Assembly: GCA_030430075.1 (NCBI GenBank)
Contig: JAUIGN010000024.1
Span: forward strand, 42,250-106,249
Length of the DNA stretch: 64,000 nt
Direction of reading: 5' to 3'
Source of the DNA: a bacterium
GTDB lineage: Bacteria; Planctomycetota; Planctomycetia; Pirellulales; Pirellulaceae
The position numbers and the translations under genes are program-made. The notes under the pieces were generated by a model. That model ran no database searches. It worked only from the letters and a program-made list of their open reading frames with translations, and had not been told where the DNA came from. Positions 16,920-26,078 of the stretch are shown here, piece by piece. How positions within the stretch are numbered: the stretch's first letter is position 1; each line of letters starts with the position of its first letter.

Positions 16920-18503
16920 ATGGGATTGCTGAAATTTCTCGCCGAGCTGTTTTTTGGGCCAACGCCGCCCCCTTACCGCCGGCGCCAACACGGGGCAACG
17001 GCCAACCGAGACGATGGCCGCGGGAACGTTCCGGCAGGCTCCGGCCCTCCGGCGATGGTGCCGCCAGGCCCGCTGGCGGGTCTGGAGACGAACAAGTTTT
17101 CGCCCCTGACCACCGACCAAGCACTCGCCGCGACCGGCCAGGCTGATTGGCAGTCGGCGTACTTCGATTCGACGTCGGTCATTCCGCCGGATTCGTTGCC
17201 TCGTATTCAGGTCATCGACCGGACGATGGTCGGGCTTGGACTGATCTCCGAGAAAGAGCTGGTGGAAATCCACGACATTGGCCGCGAGATGGACCAATAT
17301 CGGAGCGAAAGTTCGGCGGCCTACACGGCGGGTCAACGAGCTGTCCAACGGTCACGCGATGAGCGCGACCGTCGCAAGTCAGAGCGGCGGGAAGCGGCCG
17401 CCGCACGGAAACAGGCCCGTGCCGAAGCTGTCGCGCACCGTCGCGCGACCGACATTGTTTACCTGGGCCGCGGCGTTTCGCGGGGCCTGGCAGATCGGCG
17501 AGCCAATCTGGAGAAGCTCCAGGCCTTGGGGCTGCCCCGCCTGGCGACGCCGGCGGACCTGGCCAAGGCGATGGGTATCAGGATTCCGACCTTGCGCTGG
17601 CTGGCCTTCCATAGCGACGCTCCGACGCAATCGCACTATGTTCGGTTTCACGTGCCCAAAAAGAGTGGCGGCCACCGCCAACTCGCTTCGCCCCACCACA
17701 AGTTGGCAGCAACCCAACGCTGGATTCTCGATCATATTCTGCGGCCGTTGCCGACGCATGACGCGGCTCACGGCTTTGTCACCGGGCGCTCCACGGTGAC
17801 GAATGCAGCCCCCCACGTCGGCCGCCAAATTGTCGTCAACGTGGATCTTCAAGACTTCTTTCCTTCGATCTCATTTTATCGAGCGGAAGGCATGTTTCGC
17901 GCGCGGGGATTCTCACCGGCGGTTGCCACGATCCTGGCCTTGCTCTGCACGGAGTGTCCGCGCGACACCGTGCAACTTGCGGGTCAGACCTATTACCCGG
18001 CAATTGGACCTCGCGCACTGCCACAAGGTGCTTGTACCAGCCCGGCGATCTCCAATCTGATTTGCGTCCAATTGGATAAGCGGCTGAACGGCATCGCCAG
18101 GCGGCTTGGCTGGGTCTACACCCGCTATGCCGATGATATGACGTTCTCAGCAAGTGGGGAGGCCGGACACGCCGTCGGCTATCTGCTCGCCCGCATCCGA
18201 CACATCTGCCAGGACGAAGGCTTCCAACTGAACGGCCGGAAGACGCGCGTGCAACGGCCCAACGTGCGGCAGTCGGTGACGGGTATCGTTGTCAATGACA
18301 AGCCGTCGGTCCCACGCGCGACCGTCCGCCGGCTACGGGCGATTCTCCATCAGGCCCGCCGAACCGGGCTCGCCGCTCAGAACCGGGACAGGCTGCCGCA
18401 CTTCGAGCAGTGGCTGCAGGGCATGATCGCGTATGTGGAGATGGTCGATCCGCCCAAGGGCGAGCAGTTACGGCGGGCCTATGACGGAATCGCCGGCAGG
18501 TAA
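16920..18503 (+). CDS. Retron reverse transcriptase
   Basis: This is a retron-type RT of 527 aa that should copy the msd part of the upstream RNA into branched msDNA. The retron hallmarks are NAAPH (the NAxxH motif, near residue 295), the catalytic YADD (near 403) and VTG (near 453). Other RT blocks are VNVDLQDFFPSISF and LPQGACTSPAISNL. About 200 residues precede the RT domain, including a very basic coiled stretch around 140-175, as in the long myxobacterial retron RTs. ATG 16920 is preferred to the overlapping GTG at 16917. With the HEAT/ARM and SWIM genes it makes a type XIII-like anti-phage retron. Confidence 0.9.
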   Translation: MGLLKFLAELFFGPTPPPYRRRQHGATANRDDGRGNVPAGSGPPAMVPPGPLAGLETNKFSPLTTDQALAATGQADWQSAYFDSTSVIPPDSLPRIQVIDRTMVGLGLISEKELVEIHDIGREMDQYRSESSAAYTAGQRAVQRSRDERDRRKSERREAAAARKQARAEAVAHRRATDIVYLGRGVSRGLADRRANLEKLQALGLPRLATPADLAKAMGIRIPTLRWLAFHSDAPTQSHYVRFHVPKKSGGHRQLASPHHKLAATQRWILDHILRPLPTHDAAHGFVTGRSTVTNAAPHVGRQIVVNVDLQDFFPSISFYRAEGMFRARGFSPAVATILALLCTECPRDTVQLAGQTYYPAIGPRALPQGACTSPAISNLICVQLDKRLNGIARRLGWVYTRYADDMTFSASGEAGHAVGYLLARIRHICQDEGFQLNGRKTRVQRPNVRQSVTGIVVNDKPSVPRATVRRLRAILHQARRTGLAAQNRDRLPHFEQWLQGMIAYVEMVDPPKGEQLRRAYDGIAGR

Positions 18504-18707
18504 CGCCGGCCATTCGCCAACCGGCCATGGGTCAGGCGGCTTGCAACTTCGGCGTCAACTGGCCTGCAATCCGTATCAACAGGCGACGCTTGCGAAGCGC
18601 AAGGCGACGGGCTTGCGGAGCGAAAGGCGGCGATTGAGGAGCGAAAGGCGACGGGCCCACCGGCGACGACGCGCCCGACGCCTGCCCCGCGGCGGACACA
18701 CGATCCG
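18504..18707. other. Short gap with degenerate GAGCGAAAGGCG repeats
   Basis: This gap separates the convergent RT and secreted-protein genes. It contains imperfect tandem pieces based on GGAGCGAAAGGCGACGG between about 18595 and 18655. No gene is visible. Confidence 0.45.
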
Positions 18708-20315
18708 TTAGAATTCGACCTTGTACTTCTCGACCATGTTACGACGGATCTGGGCCTGGCCGGCCTGAATCTGTCCCATAATCTGCTGGGCTTCGGCAGC
18801 GCCCTTGGCCTTTTCCTGGGCCCGGACCTGCAGTCGAGCGTTCTGTTGCTGGCGCATCTGGTCCTTCGCGGCTGCGAAGGCCGCGGACCCGGGGCTGCTG
18901 CCGGCCGCCCGCGCCGCCAGGTACGTTGTCCCGGTCCCGTAAGACGAGAGATTTCGGTAGCCGCCCCAGCCGCCGTAACCGCCACCAAAGCTCGAAGAGA
19001 AGTCAATCGATCCACCACCCGCCGCGCTGGCGGCCGCCATCTCCCTGGGGCGCGAGCGGATCCCGATCCCCTTGATGGCCATCGAGGCGTTCCGCAACTG
19101 GGTCGAGAGGAACGTTCCATAGTTCAGCATCTCTTCATCGACGTTTAACATGGGCAGCCGCTCGACTTTCCGGGCGTAGTTCTCGAACCACATGCCGTAG
19201 GTGCCGATCGACTTCCCCTGTCCCTTATGACGCCGCAAGTCCTTGAGAATCTCTTCGGTACTCTTGAAGTACGCCTGCGTCGCTTCCACCATCGACTGCG
19301 GTTCGTCCTGAGCATTCTCGTCGCCCTGGTTGTCGGCCACCTGTTCCGAAGCGATGACGTGGGTGGGCAGTTCAATCAAGCTCGACAGCCGCATCACTCC
19401 ACTGGAGCTGAGCTTTCCGCCGAGCGTCATCTGTTGGCCGGAAACGGCCAGTTCCCAGTCTTCGAAATCTTCGATGATGGCCCCCCGGTGACGAAGAACG
19501 GCCAGCAGCAAAGGCTTGGCGATCGGTGCCAGGGCGCTCGCGTCCTGGCCGAAGTCGACCTTGATCTTGCCGTATGCCTGATCCTGGAAGGTGATGCCGA
19601 GCATCACGCCCTTGAGGCTGGCCAACAGCTCGGCCAGCTCCTGCGGCTTCATCGGCGACTTCTTGAGCAAATCGCCATACACGTCCATATTTGATCCCAT
19701 GCGTTCGGCAACGTCGCTGGCAGAGATCGCATGCGTCAGATCGAGGGCCAGAATGACGTGGCCGGCGTGGTCGGCAAAATTGGCCGCTTCCTGGAGATAA
19801 GGGGTCAAGTCGTGGTCCGACAGACCGACCCAACGAGCGGTCTGCTGGCGGTTGGCAGGCGCCATCCCACCCCGTAATCGCTCCGAAAGTTCGACAATAA
19901 ACGAATCGTCCGGCAGGCGAATCGCCGGAAAACCGACGACCTTATCGAGCACCCCGCCGAACTCGCGCGCCACCGTGGCGAGCAGCGTGGGTTTTTGCGA
20001 TTCAACCAGGGCAAATTGCCAATGCGGTTGCATGTATTCCAGGTCCAACTGCGACGCGATGACCATTTTGTCCGCCGTCGGCGGGACGCTGGTCAATCCC
20101 GCCTTGAAGCGGTCTGCCCGGTTCTTCTGCCATTCTTCCGCCATGGCGACCGGGCTGGCGAACAGCTTTTCCGCGTTGACCAGCACCAGGGCGTTGGCCG
20201 ATTCGGGAACGTGGCGAATCAACTGTTTGAATTCCGCCGCGAACGAGCTCGCCGAGCTGCAGCTCAAGACGATCACGAGGACCCAGGAAAATAGCGCGCA
20301 TGACAACCGTTTCAT
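18708..20315 (-). CDS. Secreted planctomycete protein, unknown function
   Basis: This is a 535-aa protein that I do not recognise by name. Residues 1-27 are a Sec signal peptide (LFSWVLVIVLSCSSASSFAA). The mature N-terminus (FKQLIRHVPESANALVLVNA) resembles other large planctomycete exported proteins that begin with a 'VP..A.AL..IN' strand. The middle is a globular alpha/beta region of about 330 residues. The C-terminus has a Gly/Ser/Tyr-rich segment (GGGYGGWGGY) and an Ala/Gln-rich coiled region ending in QAQIRRNMVEKYKVEF. It is monocistronic, convergent with the retron RT and read away from the GT2 gene. Confidence 0.75.
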   Translation of the reverse strand: MKRLSCALFSWVLVIVLSCSSASSFAAEFKQLIRHVPESANALVLVNAEKLFASPVAMAEEWQKNRADRFKAGLTSVPPTADKMVIASQLDLEYMQPHWQFALVESQKPTLLATVAREFGGVLDKVVGFPAIRLPDDSFIVELSERLRGGMAPANRQQTARWVGLSDHDLTPYLQEAANFADHAGHVILALDLTHAISASDVAERMGSNMDVYGDLLKKSPMKPQELAELLASLKGVMLGITFQDQAYGKIKVDFGQDASALAPIAKPLLLAVLRHRGAIIEDFEDWELAVSGQQMTLGGKLSSSGVMRLSSLIELPTHVIASEQVADNQGDENAQDEPQSMVEATQAYFKSTEEILKDLRRHKGQGKSIGTYGMWFENYARKVERLPMLNVDEEMLNYGTFLSTQLRNASMAIKGIGIRSRPREMAAASAAGGGSIDFSSSFGGGYGGWGGYRNLSSYGTGTTYLAARAAGSSPGSAAFAAAKDQMRQQQNARLQVRAQEKAKGAAEAQQIMGQIQAGQAQIRRNMVEKYKVEF

Positions 20316-20709
20316 CTTGAATTACTCCCGTTAATGGCCGCATCGGCTAGCCAGTTTCGTAGATCCACAATATCTAATCCTGACAGGCCGAATTCAAAAT
20401 GCAACCCTTTCTGGGAAACGATCATCCGGGGCAATCGCGGCTGCCGACGGCCAGCGGCCCGTGCTGGCCCGGCTGTGGCCGGGCACGCCTCTTCCCTGCC
20501 CCGTAGCGGACCACCGATCGGCACCGAAGAGACAGCCGGCTGCGACGCGGCGATGGGTGGGGCAGCCCCCGGTCCGGCAACCACGGGACGTGACGGCGCG
20601 GGCCGTCGGGAGAGCGTGCGATCCGCAATATTCGAAGCACTCGCCGGCCGTTCCGGCAGTGAGAGTCGCATCCTCACTCGCGGCCCCCCTTCGCTGGCGG
20701 GATGGCAGC
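20316..20709. other. Gap between GT2 gene and secreted protein
   Basis: This is 394 bp without a supported gene. Open frames here are GC-rich noise. A hairpin GCCCGG...CCGGGC near 20470-20488 could end the GT2 transcript, which reads into this gap. The promoter of the 18708-20315 gene must be at its left side. Confidence 0.45.
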
Positions 20710-21558
20710 TTAGTAGCGCAGGATACACCAGAGCGCCCACAAGCCGTCGCGCCAGCCGATCTTCTTCCCTTCGGCATAGGTCCGCCGCACGTAGCTGATG
20801 GGCCGTTCGTAGAAGCGGGTCTCGCGATTCTTCAGCAGCCGAGCCGTCATTTCCAGCTCGATGCCGAACCGCTTCTCTCTCAGCCTCGGCGCCAACTCCT
20901 GAATCAACTCGCGGCGGAACAGTTTGTAACAGGTCTCCACGTCGGTGAACTTACGACCGTTGCGGAGGCTGAACAGTTTCGTGATCACCTGGTTGGCGGC
21001 AAGGTGCCACAAGGGGGCGACTTGGGTATCTGCCCCACTGAAGCGGCTGCCGTAAACGACATCGGCATAATCTTCCACGATTGGCTGCAGCAGGAATCGC
21101 AGGTCTTGTGGATCGTATTCCATGTCCGCGTCCTGCACGACGACAACGTCGCCGGTCGCTTGCTGAAATCCCGTGATCAGGGCCGCGCCTTTGCCTTGGT
21201 TCCTGTCGTGAAAGAAGATGCGGAGGTCGGCCTCGCCCTGCTCGGCCAGAGACTCCAGCACTTCGCGCGTGCCGTCCGAACTCCCGTCATCAACCACGAT
21301 CAGCTCACAAGTAAGCTCCGTGTCGCGCACGCGGGCAATGACGTCGGTGATGGTCTTGGCTTCGTTGTAAACGGGAATGATGACCGACAACACAAAGTCC
21401 TCGGGCAGCTTGTAGACGCCGATCCTCAGGCAGACGTCGGCGCCCAGGATCCGGCGGAGTGAATCCACGCGTTCGTCGAGGTTGCCACCAACCAATTCAT
21501 CCAACCGACGGTGCATGGTCGAATCGGGTGCAGGCTGAAGTTGAGTCGTTTCGCTCAC
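20710..21558 (-). CDS. GT2 glycosyltransferase, DPM1-like
   Basis: This is a family 2 glycosyltransferase of 282 aa with no membrane segments, close to the dolichyl/polyprenyl-phosphate mannosyl- or glucosyltransferase group. It shows LSVIIPVYNEAKTI, the nucleotide-binding VVDDGSSDGT, QGKGAALITGFQQATGD and the metal-binding DAD in VVVQDADMEYDP. The C-terminal RFYERPISYVRRTYAEGKKI is the usual acceptor-side element. About 55 residues at the N-terminus precede the domain. It probably loads a sugar on undecaprenyl phosphate for envelope glycans. It is a single gene and its partners are not in the window. Confidence 0.85.
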   Translation of the reverse strand: MSETTQLQPAPDSTMHRRLDELVGGNLDERVDSLRRILGADVCLRIGVYKLPEDFVLSVIIPVYNEAKTITDVIARVRDTELTCELIVVDDGSSDGTREVLESLAEQGEADLRIFFHDRNQGKGAALITGFQQATGDVVVVQDADMEYDPQDLRFLLQPIVEDYADVVYGSRFSGADTQVAPLWHLAANQVITKLFSLRNGRKFTDVETCYKLFRRELIQELAPRLREKRFGIELEMTARLLKNRETRFYERPISYVRRTYAEGKKIGWRDGLWALWCILRY

Positions 21559-22317
21559 GAGTTACTTCCGTTTGGCTGATATCGAAAAGGAATCCGCAGT
21601 TGGTTGTTGGGCGGCCGCTTGAACTCATCGCGTCGAATCCGTGGCCACGTCGACGCCAGGAATCGACCGTTGTCGTCACCTTCAATCCTACGTTGCCGTC
21701 AGGCTCCGGTTCAAGCTTGCAGGCCGGTTGATGAAACGGCTGCCGGTGACGGACGGGACCGGGCGCGGCACCATGATCACCCCCCATCGATCGACGATGG
21801 CCGTGCGGGAAGGCGAACTGATTCACTAGCAACGCTGAACCGAGCCACCAGAAATTGCAAGACAGAAACCCTGAAAATCCGACAAGTTTGGTGGATAAAA
21901 AAAAGTTGTTGCCATTGGTTGACAATTCGACGTCGCTTCGCAAAATGTGAGCTTTGAATTAAGAACCCAACAACTTCCATCACGCTTTACCACCAACGCA
22001 GCTCGACGCATACGCTGGTTGAGCAAACTGAATTGGTGTTTTATTGACCGCGCCTTGAATTGCCGGTCCGTCTTGAGTTGACCGATTTGATGAACGCGAG
22101 ATTTGACGCGGTCATCACGATCAACGTTCGCCGCAATCCGAAATGAGGTCTAAGGCATATGGGGGGCGGCGCCTGAACTGGAGCGACTGTCGACGGCCTT
22201 GGTCGTGGCTCGGAGGTCCCCCCCACATTTTCTTAGCGGCTACGCAGGGATCGCGTGGAATAGAATGCGACGGCGGAAGCATGACGTTTCCGGCCGTCGA
22301 TTTTTTTGAGATGGACC
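21559..22317. other. Large gap before folK, no gene seen
   Basis: This is 759 bp between the divergent GT2 and folK genes. The left part is GC-rich. A local AT-rich stretch with a run of eight A's lies around 21896-21905, unlike the rest of the window, and could be a promoter region for the GT2 gene. Short frames on both strands show no domain. I see no repeat or structured RNA. Confidence 0.5.
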
Positions 22318-23394
22318 GTGGCTGATTGCCTGATTGGGCTCGGTGCGAATCGGGGCGAACGTGCGACAGCCATTGCATCGGCAGTCGAGCGGCTGGGACA
22401 ACTTCCGGGGACCGCAGTCGTTCAACGCAGTCGCCTGCACGCCAGTCAGGCGGCCATTGGAGGCGTTGCTCAAAACGAGTTTCTGAACGCCGTGGTGCAG
22501 GTCGAGACATCGATGGCACCTCACCAACTGCTACACGCCTTGCACGTGATCGAGCAGCAGCTGGGAAGAAGGCGGCTGGAACGCTGGGGCGCACGTGAGA
22601 TCGATCTGGATCTGCTGCTCTACGACGATATGATCTGTGCCGATGCGGAATTGGTGTTGCCTCATGCACGGATGGCATTTCGTCGCTTCGTGCTGCAACC
22701 TGCCGCGGAGATCGCCCCAGGCCGTCTTCATCCGCCAACCGGTTTCACGATCCAGGAATTGCTTGAGCGAATCGATGCCGTTCCGCGCCGGATCGTGGTG
22801 ACCGGTGCGCCGCGTCAGCGGCTGCGCACGGTCGCGTCGATGGTCGCAACCCGCCTGCTGGTCCATTTCCAGGAACCTGACGAACTGCTTGAACCGCTGG
22901 CGGAGTGGTCTCACCTGGAAGGCCGCCCCACATGCAAGGCCGCGATCGAAATGCACCAGCGCTGGCAACGTGCGCTTTCCGGCCGCGCGCCCGCCGTGCC
23001 CCTGCAGATCGGTGTGCCCCCAACTTCGCCGCAGCAGGCGAAACCAACCGATGTCGCCACGTGCTGGGTCGACACATGTTGGCTGGGAGAATGCGAGGCG
23101 ATGATCGGTTGGCTGTTGCCCACGGCGGAACGAAGGAAGTTTGAATACTGGCAGCAGCAAGTGACCGTCGATCGGGCCGTCGCGGCGCCGACGCTAATTG
23201 TCGTGCTCGTTGGCGGGTTCACCGCCCCGCACCAGGGGCGCAGCGTCAGGGAAGTCGAGATGCGGCGGGACCTGGATGCGGCACTCCGGGAGCAGGCAAC
23301 CCGGCCCAGACAAGCCCCCTGGCTACTGCTGGACGACTCGGACCCGGCCTGGACAATTCAAGAGATCACCGCGGCGATTGAAGCGATGCAGTAA
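22318..23394 (+). CDS. folK: FolK with C-terminal kinase-like extension
   Basis: The N-terminal 150 residues are 6-hydroxymethyl-7,8-dihydropterin pyrophosphokinase, which activates the pterin in folate synthesis. Motifs are LIGLGANRGER, AQNEFLNAVVQVET, and LGRRRLERWGAREIDLDLLL followed by LPHARMAFRRFVLQPAAEIA. The protein has 358 aa, twice the usual 160. The extra 200 residues begin with IVVTGAPRQRLRTVASMVA, which sits where a P-loop would be but lacks GKS/T. This resembles the deoxynucleoside-kinase-like extension known on planctomycete FolK proteins, here apparently inactive. The start GTG 22318 puts the HPPK strand at residue 5. panC follows 76 bp later, a common vitamin pairing. Confidence 0.88.
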   Translation: MADCLIGLGANRGERATAIASAVERLGQLPGTAVVQRSRLHASQAAIGGVAQNEFLNAVVQVETSMAPHQLLHALHVIEQQLGRRRLERWGAREIDLDLLLYDDMICADAELVLPHARMAFRRFVLQPAAEIAPGRLHPPTGFTIQELLERIDAVPRRIVVTGAPRQRLRTVASMVATRLLVHFQEPDELLEPLAEWSHLEGRPTCKAAIEMHQRWQRALSGRAPAVPLQIGVPPTSPQQAKPTDVATCWVDTCWLGECEAMIGWLLPTAERRKFEYWQQQVTVDRAVAAPTLIVVLVGGFTAPHQGRSVREVEMRRDLDAALREQATRPRQAPWLLLDDSDPAWTIQEITAAIEAMQ

Positions 23395-23470
23395 CGCACG
23401 GGCGACGAACAGCGCAGCGCAAAGTACTTGCCCAGACCCAAGACCCGAACGATCTTAGCCGAAGGCCGTG

Positions 23471-24355
23471 ATGGAAACCGATACGAATTCACCGCAGACA
23501 CAGTCTCCCCACCCCCGTTTGCTACGCACGCTGCCGGACCTTCGCGAGCTGATGTCGGCGCTGCGTGCGCAGGGGAACCGGGTCGGCCTGGTGCCCACAA
23601 TGGGGGCCCTCCACGCCGGCCATCTCAGTTTGGCAAAAAAATCTTGTCGAAATTGTGACGCGACGGTGGTCACGATCTTCGTCAATCCGACTCAATTTGC
23701 CCCCAACGAAGACCTTGACAAGTACCCCCGGACATTAACTCGCGATCTTGAACTCCTGGGTGAACTGGGCGTTCCCTACGTGTTCGCCCCGACCGAAGCC
23801 ACCATCTATCCGGACGGATTCTCCACGTTCGTGCAACCACCGGACGTTGCCGGCTCTCTGGAGGGAAGTTCACGGCCGGATCACTTTCGTGGTGTGGCCA
23901 CGATCGTTCTCAAGTTGTTCCAGTTGATTCCGGCGGACATCGCCTACTTTGGTCAGAAAGACTACCAACAATGCCTGGTGATCCGGCGGATGGTCGAGGA
24001 CCTGGCGGTTCCCATCGAGATCGACGTCTGCCCGATTGTGCGGGAACCGGACGGACTGGCGATGAGCTCGCGTAATCGCTACCTGACAGCGGAAGAGCGT
24101 CAGCAGGCAACCGCGATCTCGCGCGCGCTTCAGCAGGCCAGCGCGTTAGCGGATCAAGGTGAGAGTCAGGCGGAGGTACTGCGCGAGGCGATGCGGCTGG
24201 ACCTGGCTCAAGCGGGCATCTCGCGAATCGAATATGTTGAGGTTGCCGATGCGGACACGCTCCGCCCGCTGGAGCGGATTGAGGGACCGGCTGTCGCCTT
24301 GATTGCCGCATTCGTCGGCAAAACGCGCTTGATTGATAATTGGCTTCTCCAGTAA
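23471..24355 (+). CDS. panC: Pantothenate synthetase PanC
   Basis: PanC joins pantoate and beta-alanine with ATP to make pantothenate, the precursor of coenzyme A. The protein has 294 aa. The family motifs are all present: VPTMGALHAGHLSL (HxGH nucleotide binding), FVNPTQFAPNED, GSSRPDHFRGV, YFGQKDYQQ and the KMSKS-like MSSRNRYLT. ATG 23471 directly follows an in-frame GTG at 23468. It is downstream of folK and its stop is 119 bp before lgt. Confidence 0.96.
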   Translation: METDTNSPQTQSPHPRLLRTLPDLRELMSALRAQGNRVGLVPTMGALHAGHLSLAKKSCRNCDATVVTIFVNPTQFAPNEDLDKYPRTLTRDLELLGELGVPYVFAPTEATIYPDGFSTFVQPPDVAGSLEGSSRPDHFRGVATIVLKLFQLIPADIAYFGQKDYQQCLVIRRMVEDLAVPIEIDVCPIVREPDGLAMSSRNRYLTAEERQQATAISRALQQASALADQGESQAEVLREAMRLDLAQAGISRIEYVEVADADTLRPLERIEGPAVALIAAFVGKTRLIDNWLLQ

Positions 24356-24474
24356 AGAGGGGGGCGACCCACCTCGCGTGTCGCCGAGGCGGCCATACGG
24401 GGTTGGTCATTCGCCGAACACACGGACACGAAATTGCGATACCACGCACGAGCTGGGCTCAGGAAGGCGAATCG

Positions 24475-25752
24475 GTGCGACAGACACTGTTCTATATCCC
24501 TCACGAATTAGCGGGCGTCCCACTCTTCGGCGTCGGCTGGATGCTGGCCGTGTGGCTGGTGCTGACGGTCGTGCTCCTGTTCGTTCTGTGGCGCCGACAT
24601 GGCTGGTCCGGAGAGACCCTGGGTTACCTGCCGGTGTTGCTGGTCATGGGAGCGGCCATCGCGTTCGTGGTTCCGCGGCTCGAAGTGGACGGATTGGGGT
24701 TGCCGATTCGCGGATATGGGGCATTCATGCTTGCCGGTGTCGTCGCCGGCGTGGCGACGGCCGTCTATCGCGGCAAACAGCAGGGCATCGAATCGGACCA
24801 GATCATGTCGCTTGCGTTTTGGATGTTTGTCGCCGGAATTGTGGGCGCGCGGCTGTTCTTTATCATTCAGTACTGGGAGACATTTCAACGGCCGACCGCC
24901 ATCGAGACCATCGGCCAGATGCTCAAATTCACCGAAGGGGGACTGGTGGTTTACGGCTCGCTGGCCGGTGCCCTGTTGGCCTACGCCGTTTTCTGCCGAC
25001 GCCACCATATGTCGGCCCTGGCAATTGGAGACATCATCGGACCAAGTATGCTGCTGGGGCTGGCATTCGGCCGCATTGGCTGCCTGATGAACGGCTGTTG
25101 CTATGGCGGCGTGTGCGAAGGCGAGACCGCTTGCATTTCTTTCCCCAAGTACGCGTCGGTCAAGCAGGACAAGCTGAGCCCCCCCTATCACCGGCAATTG
25201 GTCTCCGGACAGTTGCACGGAATTCGCCTGGCCGCGCAGGGCGACGGTCCACCCCGGATCGCCGCCGTCTCCCCGACCGGCCCGGCCGACGAGGCACAGG
25301 TTCCCGTCGGCGCCCGCATCATACGACTCAACGGGCGCCAGGTCGCGACCCTCAACGACGCCCAAGCGATCCTCGCCCAGGGTCCGTTGGAGCTCGTTAT
25401 CGAAACCTCCGAGGGAGAGCGATTCGCCTGGTCCGCCACCACGCTCCCGCCGCGCAGCCTGCCCGTCCAGCCCACGCAGATTTACAGCTCGATCAACGCG
25501 TTCCTCCTCTTCTGCACGCTCTGGCTGTTCTTCCCATTGCGTTGGAAAAACGGTCAGGTAATCTTCTTGACCTTGGCCCTGTATGCGATCAGCCGGTTCG
25601 TGCTCGAGATGATCCGCACGGACGAGGGCGGTTATCTGCACACGTCGCTGACCATTTCTCAATGGGTCAGCGTGCTCGCGCTGGCGGCGTTGATCGCGTT
25701 GGGTATTGCCGTTCACCGCCAGCCGCGGCTGGATCTCCGCACCGCTGCATAG
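24475..25752 (+). CDS. lgt: Prolipoprotein diacylglyceryl transferase with PDZ insert
   Basis: Lgt moves diacylglycerol from phosphatidylglycerol to the lipobox Cys of prolipoproteins in the inner membrane. The protein has 425 aa from GTG 24475, which has AGGAAGG just upstream. The catalytic signature GRIGCLMNGCCYGGVC and the early IRGYGAFML are present, with about seven membrane segments. Inserted between the signature and the last helices is a PDZ-like domain of about 90 residues (IAAVSPTGPADEAQVPVGAR then IIRLNGRQV). This explains the extra length over the usual 260-300 aa. The arrangement is familiar in planctomycete Lgt and may link it to substrate chaperoning. Lipoproteins in this window (PhnD, FKBP) are plausible clients. 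Confidence 0.93.
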   Translation: MRQTLFYIPHELAGVPLFGVGWMLAVWLVLTVVLLFVLWRRHGWSGETLGYLPVLLVMGAAIAFVVPRLEVDGLGLPIRGYGAFMLAGVVAGVATAVYRGKQQGIESDQIMSLAFWMFVAGIVGARLFFIIQYWETFQRPTAIETIGQMLKFTEGGLVVYGSLAGALLAYAVFCRRHHMSALAIGDIIGPSMLLGLAFGRIGCLMNGCCYGGVCEGETACISFPKYASVKQDKLSPPYHRQLVSGQLHGIRLAAQGDGPPRIAAVSPTGPADEAQVPVGARIIRLNGRQVATLNDAQAILAQGPLELVIETSEGERFAWSATTLPPRSLPVQPTQIYSSINAFLLFCTLWLFFPLRWKNGQVIFLTLALYAISRFVLEMIRTDEGGYLHTSLTISQWVSVLALAALIALGIAVHRQPRLDLRTAA

Positions 25753-25814
25753 GGGGCGCGGCCCCCCGGAACAGCTTCCTTAGATTCCGCGGGACGGACG
25801 TCCGGGAAGCTGTT
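25752..25814 (+). terminator. Two hairpins after lgt
   Basis: A stem GGGGGC-GCG-GCCCCC (25752-25766) begins on the last base of the lgt stop. A second inverted repeat pairs AACAGCTTCC (25770-25779) with GGAAGCTGTT (25805-25814). No T run follows, so this is either a weak intrinsic terminator or a structured mRNA end. Confidence 0.5.
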
Positions 25815-26078
25815 GGTGTCAGGTTCCTCGTTCCCACCTGGCCGCATGCCGTCAGGCCCAGCAGGACCCGCGGAATGAAGCATGAACCGCTGCGTCACTG
25901 CCAACGATTTCGGCACAACGGCTGGCACGGAATCGTCGTTCGTTCATCAACGATACTCGCTAGCATCTTGGCGGAAAAAATACGCCTTACGGCGATCGGA
26001 TCGGCCCGGTAAGATCCCGCCTCGCCAGGCCGGCAGTCCGGCCCGAACATCGCTTCATCTCGAGCCGGGGTCAGCACC

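Noticed and set aside
16702..16920. A 72-codon frame between the SWIM gene and the RT
   Set aside because: It runs through the retron msr-msd hairpins and has no protein features.
24508..25716. A 402-codon minus-strand frame over lgt
   Set aside because: It is antisense to the full Lgt signature and has the Gln/Arg/Asp-rich bias of a shadow frame.
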